A DNA stretch of 41,851 nucleotides from an uncultured Saprospiraceae bacterium. GTDB taxonomy: Bacteria; Bacteroidota; Bacteroidia; Chitinophagales; Saprospiraceae. Every line of letters begins with the position of its first letter. Within the stretch, counting starts at the first letter, position 1. The stretch covers positions 1-41,851 of the forward strand of contig CALIZI010000207.1 of the NCBI GenBank assembly GCA_938028705.1. Direction: 5' to 3'. The notes beneath the pieces are model-generated. The model did not search any database. It had not been told where the DNA came from and saw nothing but the letters and a program-made list of their open reading frames with translations. Below, in pieces: positions 7,789 through 15,156 of this stretch. The translations under genes and the position numbers were made by a program.

Positions 7789-7896
7789 ACGATAGTCCAT
7801 AGGTAGCCGCGAGGTAATTTTGTGTTTTATTTATATTTATAAATAAAACCACTATGGACGAATTGCTATGGACTATGGACTACCAACTATCGACTA
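7772..7896. repeat. Gene-end inverted repeat overlapping the neuA C-terminus
   Basis: The 31-base arms at 7772-7802 and 7866-7896 match at 26 of 31 positions. The words are GATAGTC/GACTATG variants. The left arm starts five codons before the stop codon of the upstream gene, so it is partly translated. The right arm ends four bases before the next ATG at 7901. Confidence 0.82.
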
Positions 7897-7900
7897 ATTT

Positions 7901-8551
7901 ATGAAAACAACACAAACAGATTTTTGGGAAAGCGATTTTGGAAAAGAATACACTGAGCGCAACTCCCACCTTGAGATGGATAAATGGAACAATTATTACA
8001 TCGAAAGATACGGCAAAACCAAACTTGCGCTCAATGAGGATTTTTTGGGTCATTTAAGTAAAGACGCTAAAATACTCGAAGTTGGTTCCAACACAGGCAT
8101 GCAATTACGCGGTTTTCAGCACGGTGGTTTTCAACACCTTTTTGGCGTTGAAATTCAAGCTTATGCCGTCAAGCGTTCGCGCGATTTTGTACCTGATGCC
8201 AATGTCGTACAAGGCTCTGCGCTCGATATTCCTTTCAAAGATGGTTTCTTTGATGTGGTGGGTACGCATTATGTGTTGATTCACATTTCGCCTAAAGATT
8301 TGGGTACAGTAATGGACGAAATGTATCGTTGTTCGGGTCGCTATATTTTGGGTTTGGAATATCACGCCGACGCCATCACAGAAATTGGCTATCGTGGCAA
8401 TACCAATGTACTTTGGAAAGCCAATTATGCAGAGATGTTTATGGAGCGTTTTCCTGATTTGAAAATGGTTAAAAAGGAAATTCTTCCTTATCTCACAGAT
8501 GATGAAAAAGGGAATGTGGATTGTATGTATTTATTGGAAAAAGGAGCTTGA
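7901..8551 (+). CDS. Pseudaminic acid biosynthesis-associated methylase
   Basis: 216 residues. It matches the family known as pseudaminic acid biosynthesis-associated methylase: the opening TDFWESDFGKEYTERN, the SAM-binding ILEVGSNTGMQL (about residues 53-64), and DVVGTHYVLIHISP are diagnostic. It is a class I SAM-dependent methyltransferase of the cytoplasm, found beside nonulosonate genes; its target is not established, probably a sugar or sugar nucleotide. Its place directly after the set A CMP-synthetase fits. Length is normal. Confidence 0.83.
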   Translation: MKTTQTDFWESDFGKEYTERNSHLEMDKWNNYYIERYGKTKLALNEDFLGHLSKDAKILEVGSNTGMQLRGFQHGGFQHLFGVEIQAYAVKRSRDFVPDANVVQGSALDIPFKDGFFDVVGTHYVLIHISPKDLGTVMDEMYRCSGRYILGLEYHADAITEIGYRGNTNVLWKANYAEMFMERFPDLKMVKKEILPYLTDDEKGNVDCMYLLEKGA

Positions 8552-8578
8552 TTTTTTGCGTATTTTTAGTTAAATTTA
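8548..8578 (+). promoter_or_regulatory. Bacteroidota-type promoter for the retropepsin operon
   Basis: TTGA at 8548-8551, exactly 19 bases, then TAAATTTA at 8571-8578 fits the -33/-7 promoter form of this phylum (TTTG, N19-21, TAnnTTTG). Transcription would start near 8585, so the ATG at 8580 could not be used and the ATG at 8646 is favoured for the next gene. Confidence 0.6.
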
Positions 8579-8645
8579 TATGAAAATTGAACAAGGTCTT
8601 AGGTAATTTCCTCGTCTTTTTACGGATAAAGAAGCGGGGTACTAC

Positions 8646-9008
8646 ATGACTTATGTGGAGGGTATTGTTACCAATCCGTATAATGAAAAAAAGACCTTAA
8701 CTGTTCATAAATTTATCGTAGATACGGGTGCTGCAATTTCCATTTTAAATCGTAGATTCAAATCATTGTTTGACGAAAAAACATCTCCAATTACTCATGT
8801 AAATATTCATTATGGTGGAGGTATTACTCGCGAGCCATTACCTGTTTACAAAGTCATTATCAAAATAAAAGGAGTAGAATTTGAAATTCCGGCAGCCTTC
8901 GATAAAAACATGACTTTGACCTCTCTTTTGGGACATCATGGTTTTCTCAATGAGTTGGAACATCTTGGTATCAGTAAGAAAAATAGAAAAATGACATTAA
9001 TAAAATAA
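8646..9008 (+). CDS. Retropepsin-like aspartyl protease domain protein
   Basis: 120 residues, a single domain. FIVDTGAAISIL (residues 23-34) is the Asp-Thr-Gly active-site motif of clan AA proteases, and the LLGHHGFL segment (about 94-101) matches the conserved psi-loop end seen in retropepsins. Such enzymes act as dimers. It has no signal peptide, so it should be cytoplasmic. The gene is followed after six bases by the unknown gene at 9015 and shares the promoter at 8548, so the two are probably one operon. The in-frame sequence upstream to 8580 is interrupted by TAA at 8604-8606. Function is unknown. Confidence 0.7.
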   Translation: MTYVEGIVTNPYNEKKTLTVHKFIVDTGAAISILNRRFKSLFDEKTSPITHVNIHYGGGITREPLPVYKVIIKIKGVEFEIPAAFDKNMTLTSLLGHHGFLNELEHLGISKKNRKMTLIK

Positions 9009-9014
9009 GAAAAA

Positions 9015-9599
9015 ATGTTAAAATATAAAGACCTCTACGACTATATTTTAAATGTTCTTTATCAATTAAAAAGAACAAACGGACATCACTTTTTTAGTTT
9101 GAAAGGGTGTATTGAGCATTTGATGTATGATGCGAGTTTAAATGAAATCGTGGAGATAGGGAAATACCTTGAAGCGGAAGGATATATTCAGGCAGAATAC
9201 ATTATTGGTGATGTATTTGTCGAAATTACACCTCCGGGAATTATGCATATCGAAGATAAAGAAGAAAATTTTAGCGTGGATTTTGAAAAATATTTAGCAA
9301 ATAAAAAAGTGGATAAAAATAATTTTAAAAATATCTCAAAATTATCCTCTGACACGATTAAAAATTCAAGAAAACCCTACCTCGAAATGGTCGAAAAAAT
9401 CATCGAAGAACTCAATGATACAGAGCAACTCAAAAATTCAGATTTACAAAAAGACGCACGAATTTTGAAATTAGAATTGGAAAAAGAAAGCATTAATAAA
9501 GAAACTTTGCTTATAAAACTCAATTCCATTCAAGATTTTCAACCTTTTAATATCATTTCAGCCGAATTGAAACATCATATTCAACATTCGTTTAGATAA
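9015..9599 (+). CDS. Unknown protein, paralogue of the 38442 gene
   Basis: 194 residues, not recognised as a named family. The first 80 residues look like a winged helix: YKDLYDYILNVLYQL, then IVEIGKYLEAEGYIQAEYI and GDVFVEITPPGIMHIE, which resembles a helix plus beta wing. A linker and a Lys/Glu-rich helical C-terminus follow. The gene at 38442 has the same layout (YSQVLDFILKTLYDV, IGDIADYLETRGFV, GDIVIQITPTGKLHIE). Both are moderately diverged and each stands next to a different small gene. A DNA-binding or modular-regulator role is only suggested by the fold impression. Confidence 0.55.
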   Translation: MLKYKDLYDYILNVLYQLKRTNGHHFFSLKGCIEHLMYDASLNEIVEIGKYLEAEGYIQAEYIIGDVFVEITPPGIMHIEDKEENFSVDFEKYLANKKVDKNNFKNISKLSSDTIKNSRKPYLEMVEKIIEELNDTEQLKNSDLQKDARILKLELEKESINKETLLIKLNSIQDFQPFNIISAELKHHIQHSFR

Positions 9600-9614
9600 A
9601 AAATAAAAAAAACT

Positions 9615-9631
9615 CGCACCAATCCACCAAA
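9615..9631. repeat. Leader-repeat fragment before the Rpn gene
   Basis: CGCACCAATCC-AC-CAAA at 9615-9631 recurs as CGCACCAATCC-GT-CAAA at 10718-10734, so near-identical 17-base direct repeats bracket the Rpn gene. Both belong to a dispersed AATCC-rich leader family that also occurs near 10844, 19678, 24081 and 36776. Confidence 0.55.
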
Positions 9632-9695
9632 CCCACATTCCGCTCCCCCCAATACTTGCGAATCCCCTCAAAAAAGCGTAATTTGAATTGAACCA

Positions 9696-10712
9696 ATGAC
9701 ACTCAACAAACCGTTTGTATCTTTACTGACTGATTTTGGGTTCAAAAAATTCTTTGCCGACCCGACAGATACGAGTTTTTTGCAGAAAGTCCTGCAAATT
9801 ATTATTCAGCCGGATGTACCGATTCAAGATGTCCGTATCGACAATACACATCAAATAAAAGAGGAGGACGAGGACAGAGGCGCAGTATATGATGTATTTT
9901 GTTCAGACAAAAGAGCATGCAAATACATACTGGAAATGCAACGCACAGAAGTTAAAAACTTCATTAATCGCGTTCAGTTCTACACCTATTTTCGGCTCAA
10001 TGAAATGGTTGAAAAAGGAGGCAAAATGAAATACCACAAATTGCGTCCGATTTATAGCATTTCCTTTCTTGACGGAAACGCATATCCCGGTGAAGAATTT
10101 TTCCATACCGCCCATCTGCGCGACCAACATGGCGAAACGATAAACGACCTCATTACCCATATTATCATCGAACTGAATAAATGGAACAAAACCGAAGATG
10201 AAATCGAAACTGATTTAGACAAACTCATATTGCTTATGAAATTTACAGATACTGCCACCGCACAAGACCCGATTCCCGAAGTACTCACCAAAGAGGAATG
10301 GACTGCACAAACTTTAGAAAAATTAAAAACCAACAACCTCACCAAAGCAGAGCGTGTGGCATACAAAGATGCACTCGCAAAAAGAGCGTCGCTTGATGAA
10401 ATTAACAGATTGGCGGCTGAGAGAGATAGATTGTCAGCTGAGAGAGAGGAAAAAGCAAAGCAGACAATGATAGAAGCGCAACAAATTAAAAAGCAAGCCA
10501 AAGAAATTGAAAAACAAGCCAAAGTAGATGTAAAGCAAGCCAAAGAAGATGTAAAGCAAGCCCAGCAAGAGACAAAACAAATCCAACAGAAGTTATCTGC
10601 CGCTATTATCGGCTTTTTACAAAAAGGTGCATCTACAGATGAGGAAATCGCCGAACTTTTCAATGTTGAGATAGAATATATACAGCAATTAAAAGAGAAA
10701 TCAGAAAGTTAA
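9696..10712 (+). CDS. Rpn-family PD-(D/E)XK nuclease with coiled-coil tail
   Basis: 338 residues. The N-terminal 200 residues match the PD-(D/E)XK nuclease family transposase group (Rpn/recombination-promoting nuclease): KPFVSLLTDFGFKKFF at the start, then the catalytic D66 in VYDVFCSD and E80-x-Q82 in ILEMQR. A long charged coiled coil follows (about 235-305) with five or so repeats of the KQAK type, ending in a short helical domain. Rpn proteins nick DNA and promote RecA-independent recombination, and many contribute to phage defence or spread as selfish genes. Codon use resembles the neighbours. The gene is flanked by copies of the AATCC leader repeat, consistent with insertion. Confidence 0.8.
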   Translation: MTLNKPFVSLLTDFGFKKFFADPTDTSFLQKVLQIIIQPDVPIQDVRIDNTHQIKEEDEDRGAVYDVFCSDKRACKYILEMQRTEVKNFINRVQFYTYFRLNEMVEKGGKMKYHKLRPIYSISFLDGNAYPGEEFFHTAHLRDQHGETINDLITHIIIELNKWNKTEDEIETDLDKLILLMKFTDTATAQDPIPEVLTKEEWTAQTLEKLKTNNLTKAERVAYKDALAKRASLDEINRLAAERDRLSAEREEKAKQTMIEAQQIKKQAKEIEKQAKVDVKQAKEDVKQAQQETKQIQQKLSAAIIGFLQKGASTDEEIAELFNVEIEYIQQLKEKSES

Positions 10713-10741
10713 AAATCCGCACCAATCCGTCAAATCGAGAG

Positions 10742-10826
10742 TGTTCAGAAAAGTGTGTCACGCAGAGGGCGCAAAGTTCGCAGAGGTCTGATAATCAACT
10801 CTCTGCGTTACACAGAATATTGAACA
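10742..10826. repeat. GCAGAG intergenic inverted repeat
   Basis: GTGTCACGCAGAG (10755-10767) and CTCTGCGTTACAC (10801-10813) are 12/13 complementary, with an outer TGTTCA/TGAACA pair at 10742-10747 and 10821-10826. The element matches, in reverse orientation, the core of the repeat at 5068-5125, including the CTGATAATCAA centre. It is therefore a mobile or dispersed intergenic family rather than a local accident. Confidence 0.75.
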
Positions 10827-10843
10827 GTCTCGTCAAATCCCTT

Positions 10844-10874
10844 CAACCCACGTTCTCATTACGTTAATTTAACC
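10844..10874 (+). repeat. Dispersed leader repeat before the ABC ATPase
   Basis: A CCACGTTCTCATTACGTTAA segment here resembles those at 19678-19708 (before a glycosyltransferase) and 24081-24112 (before the second NeuB-type gene), with weaker relatives at 9629-9670 and 36776-36810. All lie 40-90 bases upstream of a start codon on the + strand, so they may be leader or promoter-proximal sequence copied between genes. Confidence 0.55.
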
Positions 10875-10952
10875 TTAGTTCACTTCAAAATTCTCGCGTC
10901 CTAATTTCGTGTTCTTATCCACGATAACTATCGGGATTAGTAGTTCAAATTC

Positions 10953-12176
10953 ATGAAATCAATCATCGTCGAAAACCTCTCCAAACGCTACCAACTTGGC
11001 GTAATTGGCAGCACCACGCTGGCAGACAGCCTCACGCTTGGTGTGCGAAAGCTATTTAAAAAAACCGACACAACAGAAGGTGAATTTTGGGCATTAAAAA
11101 ACGTCAATTTCGACGTAGAACAAGGTGAAGTGTTAGGTATCGTTGGGCGCAATGGTGCAGGCAAAAGTACCCTTCTAAAAGTCCTCTCCAAAATCACCGA
11201 ACCCACCGAAGGTACGATAAGATTACAAGGTAGAATTTCGAGTTTGTTGGAGGTCGGAACGGGCTTTCACCCTGAATTGACGGGGCGCGAAAACATCTTC
11301 CTCAATGGCTCCATACTCGGTATGCAACGTGCCGAAATCACCCGCAAATTTGATGAAATCGTAGCATTTTCAGGCGTAGAAAAATTCTTGGATACGCCCG
11401 TCAAACGCTACTCGTCGGGTATGTACGTGCGCTTGGCATTTGCGGTAGCTGCACACCTCGAACCGGAGGTTTTGGTCATCGACGAAGTACTCTCCGTAGG
11501 TGATGCCGAATTTCAGAAAAAATGTCTTGGCAAAATGAGCGAAATCGCTACGGGCGGACGCACCATCGTCTTTGTTAGTCACAATCTCGGTGCGGTCAGC
11601 AACCTATGTTCACGCGCCATTTACCTCAATCACGGACAAGTCGTGCAGACTGGAAAACCCGCCGATGTCATCGAACAATACTTGAGCGATTCGCTTGGCG
11701 TAGGCGTAGATGAAAACACTGCCGTTGGTGATAAAAAAGTTCGTCGAGGCAATGGTAAAGTCCGCTTCTCCAAAGTCGAAACCTTCAACACTCGCGGCGA
11801 ACTCGTCAACGAATACGCACAAGGCGAAGACATCACCGTAAAATGCACCTGCAAACTCAACGAACCCGTCAAAGAACTCGCAGCAAGCATCGCCCTACGC
11901 TCCGGCAAAAATCGTGAAATCATCACCACCACCGGAAAAAATCGCATTGACCTCAACGGACACCGCGAAGGCGACACCCTCGAATTTACTTTCACCTTCA
12001 AAAAACACGCCCTCCAACCCGGCATTTACGGCTGGTACTTCTGGCTCGGCGAACAACAAACCGACATCGCTTTTGACATCCTCGACAATGCCAATGCGCC
12101 GCTTGTCATTCGACACGATTCGGATGCGGATAGGCGGTCGATTGGGTATTTTAATATGGATTATGATTTTTCGTAA
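10953..12176 (+). CDS. Wzt-type polysaccharide ABC transporter ATPase
   Basis: 407 residues. The nucleotide-binding domain has Walker A GRNGAGKST (65-73), the signature YSSGMYVRLAFAVA (about 152-165) and Walker B VLVIDEVLSVGD. From about residue 260 a beta-rich extension (Wzt C-terminal type) would bind the glycan end group and set specificity. It powers export of a finished O-antigen or capsule-like chain across the inner membrane. The partner permease (Wzm) is not next to it nor elsewhere in the window, so it must lie outside. It is preceded by about 240 bases of repeat-rich spacer. Confidence 0.88.
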   Translation: MKSIIVENLSKRYQLGVIGSTTLADSLTLGVRKLFKKTDTTEGEFWALKNVNFDVEQGEVLGIVGRNGAGKSTLLKVLSKITEPTEGTIRLQGRISSLLEVGTGFHPELTGRENIFLNGSILGMQRAEITRKFDEIVAFSGVEKFLDTPVKRYSSGMYVRLAFAVAAHLEPEVLVIDEVLSVGDAEFQKKCLGKMSEIATGGRTIVFVSHNLGAVSNLCSRAIYLNHGQVVQTGKPADVIEQYLSDSLGVGVDENTAVGDKKVRRGNGKVRFSKVETFNTRGELVNEYAQGEDITVKCTCKLNEPVKELAASIALRSGKNREIITTTGKNRIDLNGHREGDTLEFTFTFKKHALQPGIYGWYFWLGEQQTDIAFDILDNANAPLVIRHDSDADRRSIGYFNMDYDFS

Positions 12177-12240
12177 CCCGTAGCACGGTGCTTCCAGCCC
12201 GTGTTTGCGTATAACTATGCGTTTCTAAAACAAAGCGACG

Positions 12241-12531
12241 ATGCAAAAATTACCCAACATACATCCCGGCGAGGTCTTGTTAGAGGAATTTCTCAAACCA
12301 ATGGAAGTGAGCCAATACCGCTTGGCGAAAGACCTCAATATTCCTCAAACCCGTGTCAGCCAAATCGTCAAAGGCAAACGCCGCATCACCGCCGATAATG
12401 CCTTGCGATTGAGTAAATACTTTGGCACATCTGCCCGTTTTTGGCTTGGCTTGCAGACGGATTATGACTTGGAGGCTTCGGAAGAAGAGTTGGTCAATGA
12501 ATTGCAAAATATTCCGCAAGTGGCAGCGTAA
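12241..12531 (+). CDS. higA: HigA-family antitoxin, without an adjacent toxin
   Basis: 96 residues. An Xre-type helix-turn-helix of the HigA/VapI group: LPNIHPGEVLLEEFLKPM at the start, then SQYRLAKDLNIPQTRVSQIV (residues 22-41), and FWLGLQTDYDLE near 64-75. These proteins usually neutralise a RelE-fold HigB mRNA interferase encoded just upstream. Only 64 bases separate it from the ABC ATPase, with no room for HigB, and none follows. It is therefore an orphan regulator or a remnant module. A palindrome shared with the RloB gene end follows its stop. Confidence 0.85.
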   Translation: MQKLPNIHPGEVLLEEFLKPMEVSQYRLAKDLNIPQTRVSQIVKGKRRITADNALRLSKYFGTSARFWLGLQTDYDLEASEEELVNELQNIPQVAA

Positions 12532-12552
12532 CACGATTTTACAAATCGTCAC
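12527..12552. repeat. Post-stop palindrome, left copy flanking the RloAB pair
   Basis: ACGATTT-TAC-AAATCGT at 12533-12549 begins one base after the higA stop. A near-identical copy (ACGATTT-TGC-AAATCGT, 14651-14667) begins one base after the RloB stop, again followed by CACA. The two are in the same orientation and bracket the ATPase/RloB pair. Confidence 0.7.
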
Positions 12553-12599
12553 ATTTTATGTAAAAGTTTCACAATTCAACCCATTTTAATTCACAAAAA

Positions 12600-12645
12600 T
12601 TGACAAAACACCCAAATAAACCTATCTTTACGTGAAAATTTCACG
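12600..12645 (+). promoter_or_regulatory. Promoter and operator-like palindrome of the RloAB pair
   Basis: TTGA (12600-12603), 19 bases, and TATCTTTA (12623-12630) match the Bacteroidota promoter form. Directly after it CGTGAAA-A-TTTCACG (12631-12645) is a perfect palindrome ending two bases before the ATG. Its position around the expected transcription start suits a repressor site; the orphan HigA next door is a candidate ligand, by inference only. Confidence 0.6.
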
Positions 12646-12647
12646 CC

Positions 12648-14021
12648 ATGCTCATTCGATTCGTTACACAAAATATTTTTTCCTTCGGTAAAACGACGGA
12701 ATTTAATATGCTACCCAATACGCGATACAAGCGTTTACCACATCATAAATATGACGTGAATGGTTTTGCTTTGCTCAAAATGACGGCTTTGTATGGAGCG
12801 AATGCGGCGGGGAAATCTAATTTGGTGAAGGCGATGTCTTTGTTAATAGATATTGTAACGTTTAATAAAATTCCACCGCGATTTAGTGATACTCAATTTA
12901 AATTTAGAGACGAAAAATATGAAGACCAAATACTTGCCATAGAGTTTTTTCAGAACGAAATACCGTTTTATTATGCTTTAAAAATTAATAAAGGTATTAT
13001 CAAAACAGAAGAATTATACATTTCGGGATTAGGAAAGAATGAAGATAAATTAATATTTGAACGAAATACAAACGAGGAAGGAAAAACTACGCTTCAATTT
13101 CTACCTGAATTTGAAAACGATGCTGAAAGTCAGGTTTTAAAACGGGTTATTCAAAAGAATTTAGCGAAGCCAAACGAACCAATTTTTTATCTACTTTCGG
13201 ACATGGATAATCCTTTTTTGAAAGATATAAATGTGGCTTTTCATTGGTTTGGAAATACTTTATTATTTGAAGAAATATCAGGACAAGGAATACTTGCACA
13301 TGCGGCAGATAATAATGATGAACATAGAAATTATGCGGAGGATTTAATCAAATCATTCCATGTAGGAATTTCTAATTTAGAGATTCAAACACATCTGTTG
13401 GAGGATTTTTTGATTGAAAATAAACTAATAGGTGAAAGAGACTTCGAAGAATTTGAATCAGACGGAATTCCTGTTGTTCACGTTCTTGAAACAGAAAAAG
13501 GCGAGTTTGTTGCTATTACAAAAGAAAATCACGAATGGGTAGTTAAGCAAATTAGATTAAAGCATTTTGGAAAAAATAATAAAACCGCATTATTTGATTT
13601 ATATGAAGAATCGGACGGCACTGTACGTTTGTTAGATTTCGTTTCTCATTTTCGCGATATTATTTTTTTGGGAAAAACAATTATTATAGATGAAATCGAA
13701 AAAAGCCTTCACCCATTAATCATAAAAGAACTCATCCGCAAATTTTCCCACGAAAAAAACACCAACGGTCAACTTATCTTCACCACCCACGAATCCAATC
13801 TATTAGACCAAGACATCTTCCGGCGAGATGAAATTTGGTTTGCTGAAAAAGACAAAGACGGCTGCACAGATTTGTATTCATTAAGCGATTACAAAGAACA
13901 TAATACGATTGATATTCGCAAGGGATATTTGATGGGCAGATATGGTGCAATACCTTTTCTTGGCAATTTAAAAGACCTCAATTGGCACGTATATGATACT
14001 TCCGAGACACAGACTGTTTAA
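12648..14021 (+). CDS. ABC/AAA-type ATPase of a defence pair (RloA/AriA-like)
   Basis: 457 residues. An SMC/ABC-like ATPase of the AAA_15/AAA_21 type: N-terminal Walker A YGANAAGKSNLVKAM (49-63), a long central insertion, and C-terminal Walker B IIIDEIEKSLHP (D348, E349) followed by FTTHESNLLD. This is the layout of the ATPases paired with Toprim or RloB effectors (OLD, PARIS AriA, RloA). The RloB gene overlaps its 3' end by 29 bases, so the two are translated together. The expected role is sensing phage and unleashing the partner; this is inference from the gene pair. Confidence 0.82.
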   Translation: MLIRFVTQNIFSFGKTTEFNMLPNTRYKRLPHHKYDVNGFALLKMTALYGANAAGKSNLVKAMSLLIDIVTFNKIPPRFSDTQFKFRDEKYEDQILAIEFFQNEIPFYYALKINKGIIKTEELYISGLGKNEDKLIFERNTNEEGKTTLQFLPEFENDAESQVLKRVIQKNLAKPNEPIFYLLSDMDNPFLKDINVAFHWFGNTLLFEEISGQGILAHAADNNDEHRNYAEDLIKSFHVGISNLEIQTHLLEDFLIENKLIGERDFEEFESDGIPVVHVLETEKGEFVAITKENHEWVVKQIRLKHFGKNNKTALFDLYEESDGTVRLLDFVSHFRDIIFLGKTIIIDEIEKSLHPLIIKELIRKFSHEKNTNGQLIFTTHESNLLDQDIFRRDEIWFAEKDKDGCTDLYSLSDYKEHNTIDIRKGYLMGRYGAIPFLGNLKDLNWHVYDTSETQTV

Positions 14022-14649
14022 GCGTCGAGAGCCGACCAAAGATACCAAAGTATTCATTATTTTTTGTGAAGGCAAAAGTGATGAACCAAGATATTTTCGC
14101 TATTTCAATATGATTGATCAGCGTGTAAAATTGGAAATCATCGCTGCTAAACAGGAAAGCAACAACACCCCAACAGGCTTATACGAAAGGGCGGTGGAGT
14201 CCTTAATTTCCACTGAAACTAATCCCAATCCGCAGTACGCTGTCAACGATAAAGACGAAGTTTGGTTTGTTATTGATACCGATAAATGGGGTGAAAAAAT
14301 CACCGAATTACGTCAACTTTGCGAGCTACACGGTTGGCAGATAGCACAGAGCAATTTATGTTTCGAGGTTTGGTTACATTATCATTTCAAATCTGAGCTT
14401 CCTGATTTTGAGGGTATGGAAAAAAGCAAAAATTGGAAAGCCTACATCAATAATGAAGTCGTCAAAGGTGGATTCGACCCTCGAAAATATCCTATATTTA
14501 TTCCTTTTGCTATTGAAAATGCAAAACTAAATTACACAGAAACAGACGGAATGCCTGACTTTGGCACCACCCAAGTTTTCCAACTCGCCGAGCGTTTTTA
14601 CCCTTATGTAAAAGACGATATTGAGAAAGAATTAGCGAAAATCACGTAA
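13993..14649 (+). CDS. rloB: RloB-family Toprim-like effector
   Basis: 218 residues. RloB family: basic N-terminus (PRHRLFKRREPTKDTKV), then IIFCEGKSDEPRYFRYF with the Toprim-like glutamate E26, and WFVIDTDKWG with D95 and D97, which completes the Toprim acidic set. Toprim folds in OLD and PARIS effectors cut DNA or tRNA; whether RloB proteins do is not established here. The start at 13993 lies inside the ATPase gene; the basic leader is common in this family, which supports that start. A palindrome shared with the higA end follows the stop. Confidence 0.8.
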   Translation: MILPRHRLFKRREPTKDTKVFIIFCEGKSDEPRYFRYFNMIDQRVKLEIIAAKQESNNTPTGLYERAVESLISTETNPNPQYAVNDKDEVWFVIDTDKWGEKITELRQLCELHGWQIAQSNLCFEVWLHYHFKSELPDFEGMEKSKNWKAYINNEVVKGGFDPRKYPIFIPFAIENAKLNYTETDGMPDFGTTQVFQLAERFYPYVKDDIEKELAKIT

Positions 14650-14670
14650 AACGATTTTGCAAATCGTCAC
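14645..14670. repeat. Post-stop palindrome, right copy flanking the RloAB pair
   Basis: Partner of the copy at 12527-12552: same palindrome, same distance from the stop codon and the same following CACA. The RloAB cargo plus its promoter lies exactly between the two copies, about 2.1 kb apart. Confidence 0.7.
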
Positions 14671-14688
14671 ACATAAAAATTCTCAAAA

Positions 14689-15036
14689 ATGGAAAACACA
14701 AGTCTAATCCTATCCATCATTGCGAGTATTGCTGCCATTTTTACTTTAATTGATAGTAAAAATAAATCAAGTACGGATAATCAAAGAACAATCCGATACT
14801 ATTTTGGTATGAGTGCATTTTGGGGGCTGATTTCGGTAGCTTTCTTTTTGATATCACTATATCTAATCAAACCTTTGGACCTCGGAGAATATCGAAAAAT
14901 AATAGAGGTACTAATGACATCTTTATTTGTCATTCCATTTATTTTATCTCTTATTTTCCTCTGCATTAGTTTTTATAAATCGACTTTTAAATTGGGTAAA
15001 CAATTTGTAAATTTTATAAAAAACCTACCTTCTTGA
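14689..15036 (+). CDS. Small membrane protein with three predicted TM segments
   Basis: 115 residues, not recognised. Hydrophobic segments lie near residues 5-21, 43-65 and 73-98, with a polar SKNKSSTDNQRT loop between the first two. It follows the RloB gene after 39 bases. It could be a membrane accessory of the defence pair, since abortive-infection effectors often include such proteins, or just a neighbour. Nothing in the sequence decides. Confidence 0.6.
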   Translation: MENTSLILSIIASIAAIFTLIDSKNKSSTDNQRTIRYYFGMSAFWGLISVAFFLISLYLIKPLDLGEYRKIIEVLMTSLFVIPFILSLIFLCISFYKSTFKLGKQFVNFIKNLPS

Positions 15037-15053
15037 TAAAATTTACACTGAAT

Positions 15054-15080
15054 CAACGATAACACCCTAACACAAAAACA
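15054..15080 (+). repeat. 27-base perfect direct repeat, left copy
   Basis: Positions 15054-15080 are identical to 15935-15961, a CAACGATAACACCC-type sequence. The two copies bracket the UDG-like gene at 15157-15915. The right copy is part of the CA-rich leader of pseB. Confidence 0.9.
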
Positions 15081-15156
15081 AGTCTCTAAACCAAAACTCC
15101 AAAGGCGCATCGCGTCGGCACTCTTTTCGCATAAAATTATTTCCAATAAAAAAAAC

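Noticed and set aside
8580-8645. Upstream extension of the retropepsin gene with a nonsense TAA at 8604
   Set aside because: The in-frame ATG at 8580 is only two bases after the -7 element of a good promoter, so it would lie upstream of the transcript start; the ATG at 8646 explains the gene without a mutation.
10052-10663. 203-codon minus-strand frame rich in Ser, Cys and Ala
   Set aside because: It is the antisense of the Lys/Gln/Glu-rich coiled coil of the Rpn-type protein; composition is a by-product.
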